Assembly (NCBI GenBank): GCA_035518875.1
Contig: DATIXD010000173.1
Span: 1 to 48,330, forward strand
Reading direction: 5' to 3'
Length of the DNA stretch: 48,330 nt
DNA from: DATIXD01 sp035518875
Lineage (GTDB): Bacteria; Pseudomonadota; Gammaproteobacteria; Methylococcales; Methylococcaceae
In this document: positions 27,924 to 37,485 of the stretch, piece by piece
Layout: every line of letters starts with the position of its first letter
How positions within the stretch are numbered: the first letter of the stretch is position 1
Made by a program: the position numbers and the translations under genes
The notes under the pieces: model-generated
What the model saw: the letters and a program-made list of their open reading frames with translations, nothing else
Databases searched by the model: none
Told to the model about the DNA's origin: nothing

Positions 27924-28991
27924 ATGAAGGATCCGCATTCCATTTCGTTTTATCGGCGCATACTCGATAACTTGGCGGACGCCGTTCTACTGTTCGATGC
28001 TTCGTTGTCGCTGGTTTACATCAACATGCAGGGAGAAATGCTGTTCGCGGTCAGCGCGCGTCAGGTATTGGGTTCCAGTGCGCACAACGTATTCCTTTCG
28101 AGCGATCCCAGCGTGGATGCGGACATGAGGCGGGCGGTGGAGTCTGGAGTATCGCTGACCAAGCGCAATATCGTGCTGTCCCTTCCGTCGCAGCCGACGA
28201 CGGTTAATCTGACTTTGACGCCGATCCTGGATGACGTATCGCCCTCGGTGCTGGTACAGGTGCAGCAGGTGGGTCGGCACCTGCGCATTTCCATGGAGGA
28301 GCAACTGCTGGCGCAGCAGAACGCCGCGAAGATGCTGTTGCGCGGACTTGCGCACGAAATCAAGAACCCCCTGGGCGGTTTGCGCGGCGCGGCGCAACTG
28401 CTGGATCGAGAACTCGCCGACGAGGAGCAGCGGGAATACACCAAGATCATCATAGAGGAGTCCGATCGTCTCCAATCTTTAGTGGACCGGATGCTAGCCC
28501 CCAACAAGCCGCCGCATATGAGTCAATTGAACATTCATCGGGTGCTGGAGCGGGTCAGGCAACTGGTGCAGGTCGAAGCACCTCCCGGCGTCAGTCTCAT
28601 CCGGGATTACGATCCCAGCATCCCTTCCCTGTATGGCGATAGCGACCAGCTAATTCAGGCGATCTTGAACATCGTGCGCAATGCCGCGCAGGCGGTGGGT
28701 CACAGGGGAAAGATCACCATTCGTACCCGCATCCACCGTCAGGTCACCATCGGCCATCAGCGGTATCCTCTCGCAGTCAAGATCGATGTGATCGACGATG
28801 GTCCCGGGATCAAACCGGAAATCATGAACCAGATTTTCTATCCGATGGTAACGGGACGCGCCGACGGAACCGGCCTTGGCTTGTCCATCGCCCAGACGCT
28901 GATCAGTCAACACGGCGGTTTGGTGGAATGCTCGAGCCTGCCGGGCAAAACGGTTTTTTCCATTTTTTTGCCCTTAGGAGAAGGAACATGA
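27924..28991 (+). CDS. glnL: Nitrogen regulation sensor kinase NtrB
   Basis: NtrB phosphorylates and dephosphorylates NtrC in response to PII and glutamine status; it is a cytoplasmic kinase without membrane segments. The 355-residue product has an N-terminal PAS domain (ILDNLADAVLLFDASLSLVYIN), the H-box with H144 in LAHEIKNPLGGLRG, the N-box NIVRNAAQAV, and ATP-lid boxes DDGPGI and GTGLGLSIA. ATG 27924 was chosen; TTG 27918 would add two residues. The stop overlaps ntrC (ATGA), so the pair is an operon. Confidence 0.96.
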   Translation: MKDPHSISFYRRILDNLADAVLLFDASLSLVYINMQGEMLFAVSARQVLGSSAHNVFLSSDPSVDADMRRAVESGVSLTKRNIVLSLPSQPTTVNLTLTPILDDVSPSVLVQVQQVGRHLRISMEEQLLAQQNAAKMLLRGLAHEIKNPLGGLRGAAQLLDRELADEEQREYTKIIIEESDRLQSLVDRMLAPNKPPHMSQLNIHRVLERVRQLVQVEAPPGVSLIRDYDPSIPSLYGDSDQLIQAILNIVRNAAQAVGHRGKITIRTRIHRQVTIGHQRYPLAVKIDVIDDGPGIKPEIMNQIFYPMVTGRADGTGLGLSIAQTLISQHGGLVECSSLPGKTVFSIFLPLGEGT

Positions 28992-30403
28992 GTAACTTGG
29001 CCCAAGTATGGGTGGTGGACGATGACCGTTCGATCCGCTGGGTATTGGAAAAAGCCTTGCAAAAGGCGTCCATCCAGACCCGCTGTTTCGCCAGCGCCAG
29101 CAGCCTCCTCGACGCGCTGGAATATGCCAAACCCGATGCGATTCTCACGGATATCCGCATGCCGGGCATCGACGGGCTGGAATTGCTGAATCAAATGCAG
29201 GCCAAGCATCCCGGATTGCCCGTGATCATCATGACCGCGCACTCCGACCTGGAAAGCGCGGTGTCGGCGTTTCACGGCGGGGCCTTCGAATATCTGCCCA
29301 AGCCCTTCGATCTGGACGAAGCGGTCGATCTGGTGCGGCGTGCTTGCAGCCAAGGCCAAAGGCAGCGGCAGGAGCTGGTGGAGGCCGCCGCCGCGATGCC
29401 GGAAAAGACGCCTGAGATCATCGGCGAGGCACCGGCCATGCAGGAGGTTTTCCGCGCGATCGCCCGACTGGCGCGCTCGCACATCACCGTCCTCATCAAC
29501 GGCGAATCCGGCACCGGCAAGGAGCTGGTCGCACGCGCATTGCACCGTCATAGTCCGCGGGTGGGCAAGCCGTTCATCGCTCTGAACATGGCGGCGATTC
29601 CCCGCGACCTGCTGGAGTCCGAACTTTTCGGCCACGAGCGCGGCGCGTTCACCGGCGCGCAAGCGCGGCGGGTGGGGCGTTTCGAACAGGCGGACGGCGG
29701 CACGCTGTTTCTGGATGAAATCGGCGATATGCCGGCGGAGTTGCAAACCCGTCTGCTTCGCGTGCTGGCGGACGGCGAATTCTTCCCGGTCGGCGCGCAC
29801 ACGCCCAGCAAGGTGGATGTGCGGATCATCGCCGCAACCCATCAGAACCTGGAGACGCTGGTGGCCGAGGGCCGCTTCCGCGAGGACCTGTTTCACCGAC
29901 TCAACGTGATTCGCGTGCATATCCCGCCCTTGCGCGAACGGCGACAGGATATTCCCTTGCTGCTGCGGCATTTTCTCAAGGAGGCGAGCATCGAGTTGAA
30001 CGTCGAAACCAAGACCCTGTTGCCCGAAGTGGAGGATTTCCTGTGCAAGCTGGACTGGCCGGGCAATGTGCGGCAACTCGAGAATATCTGTCGTTGGATG
30101 ACCGTCATGGCTTCCGGGCAGGAGGTGCATCTGGACGATTTGCCGCCGGAGTTGCTCCAGGCGAAACGCGAAATCGCACCGGCCGGTAGCCTCTGGCAGG
30201 ACTCGTTTCGGTCATGGGTGGACGGGCGCCTGAAAGAAGGCGAGCGCAACGTGGCCAAGGAGGCGATCGAGTCGGCGGAGGGCATCCTGATCTCGGCCGC
30301 CTTGCAGTTCACCCGTGGCCGCAGGCAAGAGGCGGCCAAGCTCTTGGGGTACGGACGCAATACGCTGACGCGGAAAATCAGTGAGTTGAACTTGGATGTT
30401 TGA
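28988..30403 (+). CDS. glnG: Nitrogen regulation response regulator NtrC
   Basis: NtrC activates sigma-54 promoters under nitrogen limitation. The 471-residue protein has a receiver domain with D55 in TDIRMPG, an AAA+ domain with Walker A GESGTGKE at 172-179, the sigma-54-contacting GAFTGA loop at 219-224, LFLDEIGDM as Walker B, and a Fis-type C-terminal helix-turn-helix (RQEAAKLLGYGRNTLTRKI). ATG 28988 is preceded by AGGAGAAGG, is coupled to ntrB by an ATGA overlap, and an in-frame ATG at 28928 lies inside ntrB. Confidence 0.97.
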   Translation: MSNLAQVWVVDDDRSIRWVLEKALQKASIQTRCFASASSLLDALEYAKPDAILTDIRMPGIDGLELLNQMQAKHPGLPVIIMTAHSDLESAVSAFHGGAFEYLPKPFDLDEAVDLVRRACSQGQRQRQELVEAAAAMPEKTPEIIGEAPAMQEVFRAIARLARSHITVLINGESGTGKELVARALHRHSPRVGKPFIALNMAAIPRDLLESELFGHERGAFTGAQARRVGRFEQADGGTLFLDEIGDMPAELQTRLLRVLADGEFFPVGAHTPSKVDVRIIAATHQNLETLVAEGRFREDLFHRLNVIRVHIPPLRERRQDIPLLLRHFLKEASIELNVETKTLLPEVEDFLCKLDWPGNVRQLENICRWMTVMASGQEVHLDDLPPELLQAKREIAPAGSLWQDSFRSWVDGRLKEGERNVAKEAIESAEGILISAALQFTRGRRQEAAKLLGYGRNTLTRKISELNLDV

Positions 30404-30433
30404 GCGGATCGTTTTGAATCTCCCGCCAATCTC

Positions 30434-30498
30434 CTCATGAAACCAGATGAGCCAAAATCGGCCGGTATGTCCGCTGGTAACGAGTCATGAAAAATGAC
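30434..30498. repeat. Two short stem-loops between ntrC and pckG
   Basis: CTCAT (30434-30438) pairs with ATGAG (30447-30451), and GTCAT (30484-30488) pairs with ATGAC (30494-30498). The stems are only five bases and lack a T-run, so they are weak. They may be chance or operator-like. Confidence 0.25.
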
Positions 30499-30564
30499 AT
30501 GATCCCATCGATTCGAGCTTTAGGCTGCACACCGGTCACATAAGATCATAAGGAGACCGCCGAT

Positions 30565-32454
30565 ATGTCTTCGCCCACTCGAAACGATGCCGGCGTTCCA
30601 TCTCGCCGGGATGATGGTCGGTCAAGCTTGACGACAAGCGACACCGGCTATCCCACAGGCCATTCCGGGCTAACAGGCTGGGTGGATGAGATGGTGTCCC
30701 TTTGTGACCCAGACCAAGTCCATTGGTGCGATGGATCCCAGGAAGAATACGACGGTCTCTGCGCGCAAATGTTGAACGCCGGCACCTTCATCCGACTCAA
30801 TCCGGCAATACGGCCGGACAGTTACCTCGCCCGGTCCGATCCTTCGGACGTGGCGCGGGTCGAGGATCGCACCTTCATCTGCAGTCAACGGAAAGAGGAT
30901 GCCGGACCCACCAATAACTGGCGCGATCCGATCGAAATGAAAGAGACGCTCACCAACCTGTTCCGCGGTTGCATGCGCGGGCGCACCCTTTACGTGGTGC
31001 CTTTCTCCATGGGGCCGGTCGGGTCGCCGATCGCTCACATCGGCGTGGAGATCACCGATTCGCCCTACGTGGTCGTCAACATGCGCATCATGACGCGCAT
31101 GGGCCGCACGGTCTTGGAGCATCTGGGTACTGACGGCGACTTCGTGCCTTGTCTTCATTCCGTGGGCAAACCGCTGGAGGCGGGTGAGCAGGACGTCGCC
31201 TGGCCTTGCAATAAGGAGCACAAGTATATCGTCCACTTTCCCGAGACCCGCGAGATTTGGTCTTTCGGCTCGGGTTACGGCGGCAACGCCCTGTTGGGGA
31301 AGAAGTGTTTCGCCCTGCGCATCGCTTCCACCGTGGCCCGCAAGGAAGGCTGGCTTGCAGAGCACATGCTCATCCTGGGCCTCGAATCGCCCCAGGGAGA
31401 GAAAACCTATATTGCCGCGGCGTTCCCGAGCGCCTGTGGCAAGACTAACCTCGCAATGCTGGTTCCACCGGAAGGGTTTAGAGACTGGAAAGTCACCACG
31501 ATCGGGGACGACATCGCCTGGATCAAACCAGGAAGAGACGGCCGTCTTTACGCCATCAACCCGGAGGCGGGGTTCTTCGGCGTCGCACCGGGGACTTCCG
31601 AGCGCTCCAATCCCAACGCGATGGCGACCCTTCATGCCCACTGTATCTTCACGAACGTCGGGCTCACGCCGGAAGGCGACGTCTGGTGGGAGGGCATGAC
31701 CGAAGAAGCCCCCGCAAAGCTGACCGACTGGCAGGGCAGAGAGTGGACACCGCAGATCGCGAAGGAAACCGGATCCAAAGCCGCCCATCCGAATGCCCGC
31801 TTCACGGCTCCCCTCTCGCAATGCCCGTCGCTCGATCCGGCCTGGGAGGAACCGCAGGGCGTTCCGGTCTCTGCCTTTATTTTCGGGGGTCGCCGCTGCA
31901 CGGTGGTCCCGCTCGTATTCGAGGCCTTCAATTGGAACTATGGAGTCTATGCGGCCGCCACCCTGGGCTCGGAAACGACCGCGGCCGCGATCGGCAAGAT
32001 CGGGGAAGTTCGCCGCGATCCGATGGGCATGTTGCCTTTTTGCGGCTATCACATCGGGGATTATTTCAACCACTGGTTGCAGATGGGGCACATCATCGAG
32101 AATCCTCCCCATATTTTCTGCGTGAATTGGTTCCGGATGGACAAAGAGGGCAATTTCCTGTGGCCGGGTTTCGGAGAGAACATGCGCGTGCTGAAGTGGA
32201 TGGTGGATCGCGTCCATGGGCGCGTCGGTGCCCGACAGACCCCGCTCGGTTGGATGCCACGCTACGAGGACATGGAATGGAACGGCTTGCCCGGCATTTC
32301 CCGGGAGGACTTCCAAGAACTGATGCGGGTGGATACGGACATGTGGCGAGAGGAACTCGAGCTACATGGGGAGCTATTCGAAAAGCTCGAGGAACGGCTA
32401 CCCAGGGAATTGGTGCTGAAACGGGAGTTGTTCAAGATGAATCTCTGGCGCTAA
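30565..32454 (+). CDS. pckG: Phosphoenolpyruvate carboxykinase, GTP-dependent
   Basis: PckG interconverts oxaloacetate plus GTP and phosphoenolpyruvate, CO2 and GDP. The 629-residue size and the nucleotide loop FPSACGKTNLAM, with the reactive cysteine C291 and K294 just after, mark the GTP class rather than the ATP class of E. coli. YVVPFSMGPVGSPIAHIGVEITDSPYVV and GGRRCTVVPLVFEAF-type motifs support it. The first ~35 residues, rich in Ser, Arg and Asp, are variable. AAGGAG precedes ATG 30565 by about nine bases. In methylotrophs and autotroph-like bacteria it feeds gluconeogenesis or an anaplerotic cycle; the role here is inferred. Confidence 0.96.
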   Translation: MSSPTRNDAGVPSRRDDGRSSLTTSDTGYPTGHSGLTGWVDEMVSLCDPDQVHWCDGSQEEYDGLCAQMLNAGTFIRLNPAIRPDSYLARSDPSDVARVEDRTFICSQRKEDAGPTNNWRDPIEMKETLTNLFRGCMRGRTLYVVPFSMGPVGSPIAHIGVEITDSPYVVVNMRIMTRMGRTVLEHLGTDGDFVPCLHSVGKPLEAGEQDVAWPCNKEHKYIVHFPETREIWSFGSGYGGNALLGKKCFALRIASTVARKEGWLAEHMLILGLESPQGEKTYIAAAFPSACGKTNLAMLVPPEGFRDWKVTTIGDDIAWIKPGRDGRLYAINPEAGFFGVAPGTSERSNPNAMATLHAHCIFTNVGLTPEGDVWWEGMTEEAPAKLTDWQGREWTPQIAKETGSKAAHPNARFTAPLSQCPSLDPAWEEPQGVPVSAFIFGGRRCTVVPLVFEAFNWNYGVYAAATLGSETTAAAIGKIGEVRRDPMGMLPFCGYHIGDYFNHWLQMGHIIENPPHIFCVNWFRMDKEGNFLWPGFGENMRVLKWMVDRVHGRVGARQTPLGWMPRYEDMEWNGLPGISREDFQELMRVDTDMWREELELHGELFEKLEERLPRELVLKRELFKMNLWR

Positions 32455-32546
32455 TCGAGATTTTCAAGCCGGGATGCCAGTCGGGTACCCCTGGCCGATC
32501 AACCGAACCAGACGAGAACCCGATTAGTCTGCACCCACTTTGCGGC

Positions 32547-33048
32547 ATCAAGGGCATTCTGTTCAACCTGGACGGCGTGCTTTGCGTCGGTTCCCGTGCG
32601 ATCGAAGCTGCCGCCGAAGCCATGGAGCGAATACGGGCCGGTGGCTTTCACCAGCACCTTGTCGTTGGTTTCGCTTCGGAAAAAAATCAATGCCCTGGGT
32701 TTTGCCGTGACCGCGGAGGAAATCATCAGCGCGCCCAAAGCCGCGCTACTGTATTTGAAACGCCAGCTCGATGCGATTTGCCGCTTGCTGCTGGCGGATG
32801 ATGTGAAGCGCGACTTGCAACAATTTCGTCTTTCAATTCGCTTTGGATGACATGAGCGTGAAACCTTGCGAAGCGGCCATCATCGGCGATGACATCGATA
32901 CGGACGTGGGCGGCGGAGAGCAGGCCGGATTACGGGGATTCCGGTGCGAACCGGCAAGTACCGGCCCGCTTACACCGCGGCATCGCCCATCGAGCCGGAT
33001 CGGATCCTCGACTCGATCCGCGATTTGCCCGAGACGCCGGGCTTGTAA
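32547..33048 (+). pseudogene. Decayed HAD-superfamily IIA hydrolase
   Basis: Three reading frames carry ordered pieces of one protein. Frame 1, from 32547, gives IKGILFNLDGVLCVGSRAIEAAAEAMERIRAGG, the HAD motif I with the nucleophile region. After a frameshift near 32680 another frame gives KINALGFAVTAEEIISAPKAALLYLKRQ and LLLADDVKRD. After a large internal loss (the middle cap region is missing) a third frame gives FALDDMSVKPCEAAIIGDDIDTDVGG, motif IV, and after one more shift near 32935 the terminal RTGKY...PIEPDRILDSIRDLPE, ending in TAA at 33046-33048. Motif I reads NLD rather than DLD, so the nucleophilic Asp is also lost. No start codon was seen. It looks like recent decay of a gene next to pckG. 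Confidence 0.85.
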
Positions 33049-33405
33049 TCAGTCGTGCGACCTCAAGTGATTGGGGTCATGTTCTTAAATCTTCGCTTCG
33101 GCCTTGGAGCGGTAAAAGGTCGCTTCGGTCGAAACAATATTGAGCCGAGTTCACGCGGGTAACCGATCACCTGCAGCAGCAGGTACGCACCTGATTTGGT
33201 CCACGGCATCAGTTGTTTCTCTGACCTGCCGTTGGCTCACCACTCGTTCAACAATGCACTAAATTAGTGAGATAATCGAACAAAGTTTAATTGTGGAGCC
33301 TCGGCAGCACCGTCGCCGAGTAAACACCGGTTTGGTTTTGCTCGAGGCATATTCAGTGCTTAATCGCACCCAGGCCGTTCAATAAGTCCCATTCCTACTC
33401 ACAAA
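33049..33405. other. Intergenic region before glgP
   Basis: No supportable gene is seen. It contains a 13-base palindrome within a possible promoter (33247-33276). The rest has no recognised feature. Confidence 0.55.
33247..33276 (+). promoter_or_regulatory. Possible glgP promoter with a palindromic operator in the spacer
   Basis: TTCAAC (33247-33252) and GATAAT (33271-33276) are 18 bases apart. The perfect palindrome CACTAA-A-TTAGTG (33257-33269) lies between them, a position where a repressor dimer would block RNA polymerase. The -35 match is weak. Confidence 0.35.
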
Positions 33406-35922
33406 ATGCAGATCATGCCCACAAAACCCTTGATTAAGAGCAAACCCAACCCCTTGTTGAGCGAATTGCCTTCGCTCGGGACGAAGCCCAAAGGCCTCGC
33501 CCTGGATATCCGCTTCCATTTCAGTTACACGCTGGGGCGCGACAAGTACTGCAAGTCCGCTCACTACAGCTATACCGCGCTGGCGCTGACGGTGCGGGAT
33601 CGCCTGATGGAGCGCTGGAAAAATACCCAATATGCCTACGGGGAAGCGGATTGCAGGCAAGCCTATTATTTGTCCCTGGAGTTTCTCATGGGGCGGATGC
33701 TGGGCAACGCCATGCTGAATCTCGGGCTCGATGATCCCTTGAACGAGGCGCTACACGATCTGGGGCTCGAGTTGGAAGAAATGGTGGATAGCGAGGCCGA
33801 TGCCGGGCTCGGCAATGGCGGTTTGGGTCGTTTGGCCGCCTGCTTCATAGACAGTTGCGCTACCCTGCAACTCCCGGTCATGGGCTACGGATTGCGTTAC
33901 GAGTACGGCATGTTCCGGCAGCGCATCGAGGACGGCTATCAGGTGGAGGAGCCGGATCACTGGCTGCGCAACGGCCATGTCTGGGAACTGGAGCGTCCTG
34001 AATTGACCGTCCGCGTGCGGTTCGGCGGGCGCACCGAGTCCTACCAGGAAAGCGATCGCCGCAAGCGCGCTCGCTGGGTGGAAACCCATGATGTCCTCGC
34101 CGTGCCCTATGATATTCCGGTGCCGGGTTATCAGAACGGCACGGTGAATACCCTGCGTTTGTGGAAATCGGCGGCCACGGACGAATTCGATCTGGATGAA
34201 TTCAACGCCGGCGATTATGCGGAGTCGGTGGCAGCCAAGAACGTCGCCGAACACATCACCATGGTGCTTTATCCCAATGACGCCAGCGAGAACGGCAAGG
34301 AACTTCGGCTGCGGCAGCAATATTTCCTGGCCTCGGCCAGTTTGCAGGACGTGATCCGCAAGTGGGTGGCGACCTATGGAGAGGATTTCAGCCAGTTCGC
34401 GGAGAAGAATTGTTTCCAGCTGAACGACACCCATCCCAGCATTGCCGTCGCGGAGTTGATGCGCCTTTTGATGGACGAACATGATTTGCCTTGGGACGAG
34501 GCCTGGTCCATTACCAGCCGCACGATGGCCTACACCAATCATACCCTGCTGCCGGAGGCGCTGGAGAGATGGCCGGTGCGCCTGTTCCGCCAGTTGTTGC
34601 CGCGCATTTTGGAGATCATCTTCGGAATCAACGCCCGTTTCCTGGCCGAGGTGTCCAATCGCTGGCCCGGCGACATCGACCGGCTGGCGCGCATGTCGCT
34701 GATCGAGGAGGGCTACGAGCAGCAGGTGCGGATGGCTTACCTCGCCATCGTCGGCAGCTTTTCGGTCAACGGCGTCGCCGAACTGCATTCCAATCTTTTG
34801 CGGCAAGGGCTGTTCCGGGATTTCCATGAACTGTGGCCGGCCAAGTTCAACAACAAAACCAACGGCATCACGCCGCGGCGCTGGCTGGCCTGGTGCAATC
34901 CCAAACTGGCCGCCCTCATCACCGAAACGATCGGCGATGGCTGGGTGACCGATCTGTCGCAGTTGAGCAAGCTGGCACCCTTCGCGGATGATCCGGCCTT
35001 CCGAGAACGCTGGCGGACGGTCAAACACGCCAACAAGGAGCGACTTTTAGCCTACAAGAAAGCCGAATTGGGGCTGGAAGCCGATTCCGCGGCCCTGTTC
35101 GACGTCCAGGTTAAGCGCATTCACGAGTACAAACGGCAATTACTGAACCTGCTGCACGTGATCCATCTATATGACCGGATCAAGCGCGGCGACACCGCCA
35201 ACTGGACGCCGCGCTGCGTATTGTTCGGCGGCAAGGCGGCGCCCGGTTACGCCATGGCCAAGCGCATCATCAAGCTGATCAACAATGTGTCTAACGCGGT
35301 CAACGGCGATCCGTCGGCGGAGGGTTATTTGAAAGTGGCGTTCATGCCCAATTATCGTGTTTCCGCGATGGAGGTCATCTGCGCGGGCGCTGACTTGTCG
35401 GAGCAGATTTCGACCGCGGGCAAGGAAGCGTCCGGCACCGGCAACATGAAGTTCATGATGAACGGGGCGCTGACCATCGGTACGCTCGATGGCGCCAATA
35501 TCGAGATTCGCGAGGAAGTGGGTGCGGACAACTTTTTCCTGTTCGGTCTCACGGCGGAAGAGGTGGAAGCTACTCGGGCGCATTACAATCCCGGCGCCAT
35601 CATAGAGCAGAACGAGGATTTGCGGCGGGTCATGCATTTGCTGGAGAGTGGCTACTTCAACCAATTGGAACCGGGTATCTTCGATCCGATTATCCAGTCC
35701 ATCAGGAGCCCTCATGATCCCTGGATGACGGCAGCTGATTTCCCGGCCTATGTCGACGCGCAGCGGCGTGCGGCGGAGGCCTATCGGGACCAGGAACGCT
35801 GGACCCGGATGAGCATTCTGAATTGCGCCGCCAGCGGGAAGTTCTCGTCGGATCGGACGATTCAGGAATACAACCGGGATATCTGGACGTTGCAGCCGGT
35901 TCCTTCCTTGCCCATGAGATGA
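33406..35922 (+). CDS. glgP: Glycogen/starch/alpha-glucan phosphorylase
   Basis: The enzyme releases glucose-1-phosphate from glycogen using pyridoxal phosphate. The 838-residue length and the signatures are typical of the family: GLGNGGLGRLAACF, GYGLRYEYGMFRQ, and KEASGTGNMKFMMNGALTIGTLDGANIEI, with the PLP-bearing lysine K682. An alternative ATG at 33415 would shorten it by three residues; neither start has a clear ribosome binding site. It is followed by trmL after 45 bases. E. coli GlgP and MalP cannot be separated by eye, so the substrate may be either glycogen or maltodextrin. Confidence 0.95.
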   Translation: MQIMPTKPLIKSKPNPLLSELPSLGTKPKGLALDIRFHFSYTLGRDKYCKSAHYSYTALALTVRDRLMERWKNTQYAYGEADCRQAYYLSLEFLMGRMLGNAMLNLGLDDPLNEALHDLGLELEEMVDSEADAGLGNGGLGRLAACFIDSCATLQLPVMGYGLRYEYGMFRQRIEDGYQVEEPDHWLRNGHVWELERPELTVRVRFGGRTESYQESDRRKRARWVETHDVLAVPYDIPVPGYQNGTVNTLRLWKSAATDEFDLDEFNAGDYAESVAAKNVAEHITMVLYPNDASENGKELRLRQQYFLASASLQDVIRKWVATYGEDFSQFAEKNCFQLNDTHPSIAVAELMRLLMDEHDLPWDEAWSITSRTMAYTNHTLLPEALERWPVRLFRQLLPRILEIIFGINARFLAEVSNRWPGDIDRLARMSLIEEGYEQQVRMAYLAIVGSFSVNGVAELHSNLLRQGLFRDFHELWPAKFNNKTNGITPRRWLAWCNPKLAALITETIGDGWVTDLSQLSKLAPFADDPAFRERWRTVKHANKERLLAYKKAELGLEADSAALFDVQVKRIHEYKRQLLNLLHVIHLYDRIKRGDTANWTPRCVLFGGKAAPGYAMAKRIIKLINNVSNAVNGDPSAEGYLKVAFMPNYRVSAMEVICAGADLSEQISTAGKEASGTGNMKFMMNGALTIGTLDGANIEIREEVGADNFFLFGLTAEEVEATRAHYNPGAIIEQNEDLRRVMHLLESGYFNQLEPGIFDPIIQSIRSPHDPWMTAADFPAYVDAQRRAAEAYRDQERWTRMSILNCAASGKFSSDRTIQEYNRDIWTLQPVPSLPMR

Positions 35923-35967
35923 GTCCCACGAGCGTCATGTTGTGCCATTGTGCCGGACAGGTGGGCG

Positions 35968-36441
35968 GTGTTTCACGTTGTTCTATACGAGCCTGAAATC
36001 CCGCCGAACACCGGCAATGTCATCCGTCTGTGCGCCAATATGGGCGCTTCTCTGCATCTGATCCGGCCGTTAGGCTTCGATCTGGACGACAGGAAGCTCC
36101 GGCGGGCGGGATTGGATTACCGCGAGTGGGCCAGCATGCAGGTGCACGATGACCTGCGCGCAGGTCTCGACGCGATCAAGCCCGCCGGCCTGTATGCATT
36201 GAGCACCAAGGGTCGGCGCTGTTACGCCGAGGCGACGTTCCGCCCGGGCGACGCCTTGCTGTTCGGGCCCGAATCACGTGGCCTGCCGGATCACGTGCGG
36301 GCTTGGTTGGGGGAGGGGGCGTTGCTCAACGTGCCGATGGTGCGGGAAAGCCGCAGCCTGAATCTTGCCAATACCGTGGCGCTGGTTATGTACGAAGCTT
36401 GGAGGCAAAATGGGTTCGCCGGTGCGGCGACGACGGCTTGA
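35968..36441 (+). CDS. trmL: tRNA (cytidine/uridine34-2'-O)-methyltransferase TrmL
   Basis: TrmL (YibK) is a SPOUT methyltransferase that methylates the ribose of wobble nucleotide 34 in certain leucine tRNAs. From GTG 35968 the protein has 157 residues, equal to E. coli TrmL, and starts MFHVVLYEPEIPPNTGNVIRL-like, with the knot motifs LFGPESRGLP and NVPMVRESRSLNLANTVALV. A GTG at 35950 adds six residues without support. The frame ends 17 bases before the convergent gpsA. Confidence 0.95.
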   Translation: MFHVVLYEPEIPPNTGNVIRLCANMGASLHLIRPLGFDLDDRKLRRAGLDYREWASMQVHDDLRAGLDAIKPAGLYALSTKGRRCYAEATFRPGDALLFGPESRGLPDHVRAWLGEGALLNVPMVRESRSLNLANTVALVMYEAWRQNGFAGAATTA

Positions 36442-36458
36442 GGGAAAAGCCAAGGAGG

Positions 36459-37472
36459 TCAGATCGGCGGGGCGATCTTTTCCGGCTTGGGTTCGCGGAG
36501 CAAAAGGTTATACACGGCGTCCGCCGGTGCGAGATTCTCGTAGAGAATTTTGTAGGTTTGTTCGGTGATGGGCATGTCAATGCCGTGCGATCGCGATAGC
36601 TGGTAAACGATCCTGGCCGCGACGACGCCCTCGATTTCCTGGCCGATCTGCGCAGTCACTTCCTCGCGTTTGAGTCCTTTCCCCAGGCCGAGACCGAAAC
36701 GGCGATTCCGCGACTGGTTGTCGGTGCAGGTCAGGATCAGATCGCCGACGCCGGCTAGACCCATGAAGGTTTCCGATTTGCCGCCCATAGCCAGTCCCAG
36801 GCGCATCATTTCAGCCAGTCCCCGGGTGATGAGCGCCGCGCGCGCGTTGGCGCCGAAGCCGAGGCCGTCGGCGACACCCGCCGCGATGGCCAAAACGTTC
36901 TTGGTGGCCCCGCCCAGCTGTACACCGATTATGTCCTCGGTGGTGTAGGCGCGAAAATGATTGTTGTGAAGGAGGCTCGCCATCTCCTTGGCGAATTCCG
37001 GCTGTCTCGATGCGACCGTGATCGCGCTGGGCTGATTTGCGGCGACTTCTCCCGCGAAGGTGGGGCCGGAAAGCACGGCGGTGGGAATGTCCGCACCGAG
37101 AGTCTCCGTCACCACCTCGTTCAGCAGGCGACCGGTGTTGATTTCCAGTCCCTTGGTCGCCCAAGCGATTTTGGCGTCGGGGGCGAGGTGCGGCGCGATC
37201 GCTAGCAGCAGATCCCGGAAAGCGTGACTGGGAACGGCGATCAGGACGATCTCGCGGGCGGCGACAGCTTGCTCCAAGTCCGCGGTGACGTCGAGATTGG
37301 CGGGAAACGGGACGTTCGGCAGATAGCGCCGGTTGCAGCGCGCCGCTTGGAGCTCGGCCATGTGCTGGGGATGATGCCCCCAGAGCCTGACCGCGTGACC
37401 ATTGCGCGCGAGCAGGAGGGCGAGCGCGGTTCCCCACGAGCCCGCGCCGAGCACCGATACCGTCGCGGTCAT
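36459..37472 (-). CDS. gpsA: Glycerol-3-phosphate dehydrogenase [NAD(P)+] GpsA
   Basis: GpsA reduces dihydroxyacetone phosphate to sn-glycerol-3-phosphate for phospholipid synthesis. From ATG 37472 the product has 337 residues (E. coli: 339). It starts MTATVSVLGAGSWGTAL with the NAD(P)-binding loop at 8-15, then ATKGLE, LSGPTFAGEVA, GGATKNVLAIAAGVADGLGFGANARAAL with the catalytic lysine, and LTCTDNQSRNRRFG. An ATG at 37505, overlapping secB, is possible. It is the last gene of a minus-strand run with secB, as in E. coli. Confidence 0.97.
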   Translation of the reverse strand: MTATVSVLGAGSWGTALALLLARNGHAVRLWGHHPQHMAELQAARCNRRYLPNVPFPANLDVTADLEQAVAAREIVLIAVPSHAFRDLLLAIAPHLAPDAKIAWATKGLEINTGRLLNEVVTETLGADIPTAVLSGPTFAGEVAANQPSAITVASRQPEFAKEMASLLHNNHFRAYTTEDIIGVQLGGATKNVLAIAAGVADGLGFGANARAALITRGLAEMMRLGLAMGGKSETFMGLAGVGDLILTCTDNQSRNRRFGLGLGKGLKREEVTAQIGQEIEGVVAARIVYQLSRSHGIDMPITEQTYKILYENLAPADAVYNLLLREPKPEKIAPPI

Positions 37473-37485
37473 GGATGGGGTGCGT

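Noticed and set aside
30670..32316. Long open frame (548 codons) on the minus strand opposite pckG
   Set aside because: Same reason: shadow of a GC-rich real gene; no start context or family motif.
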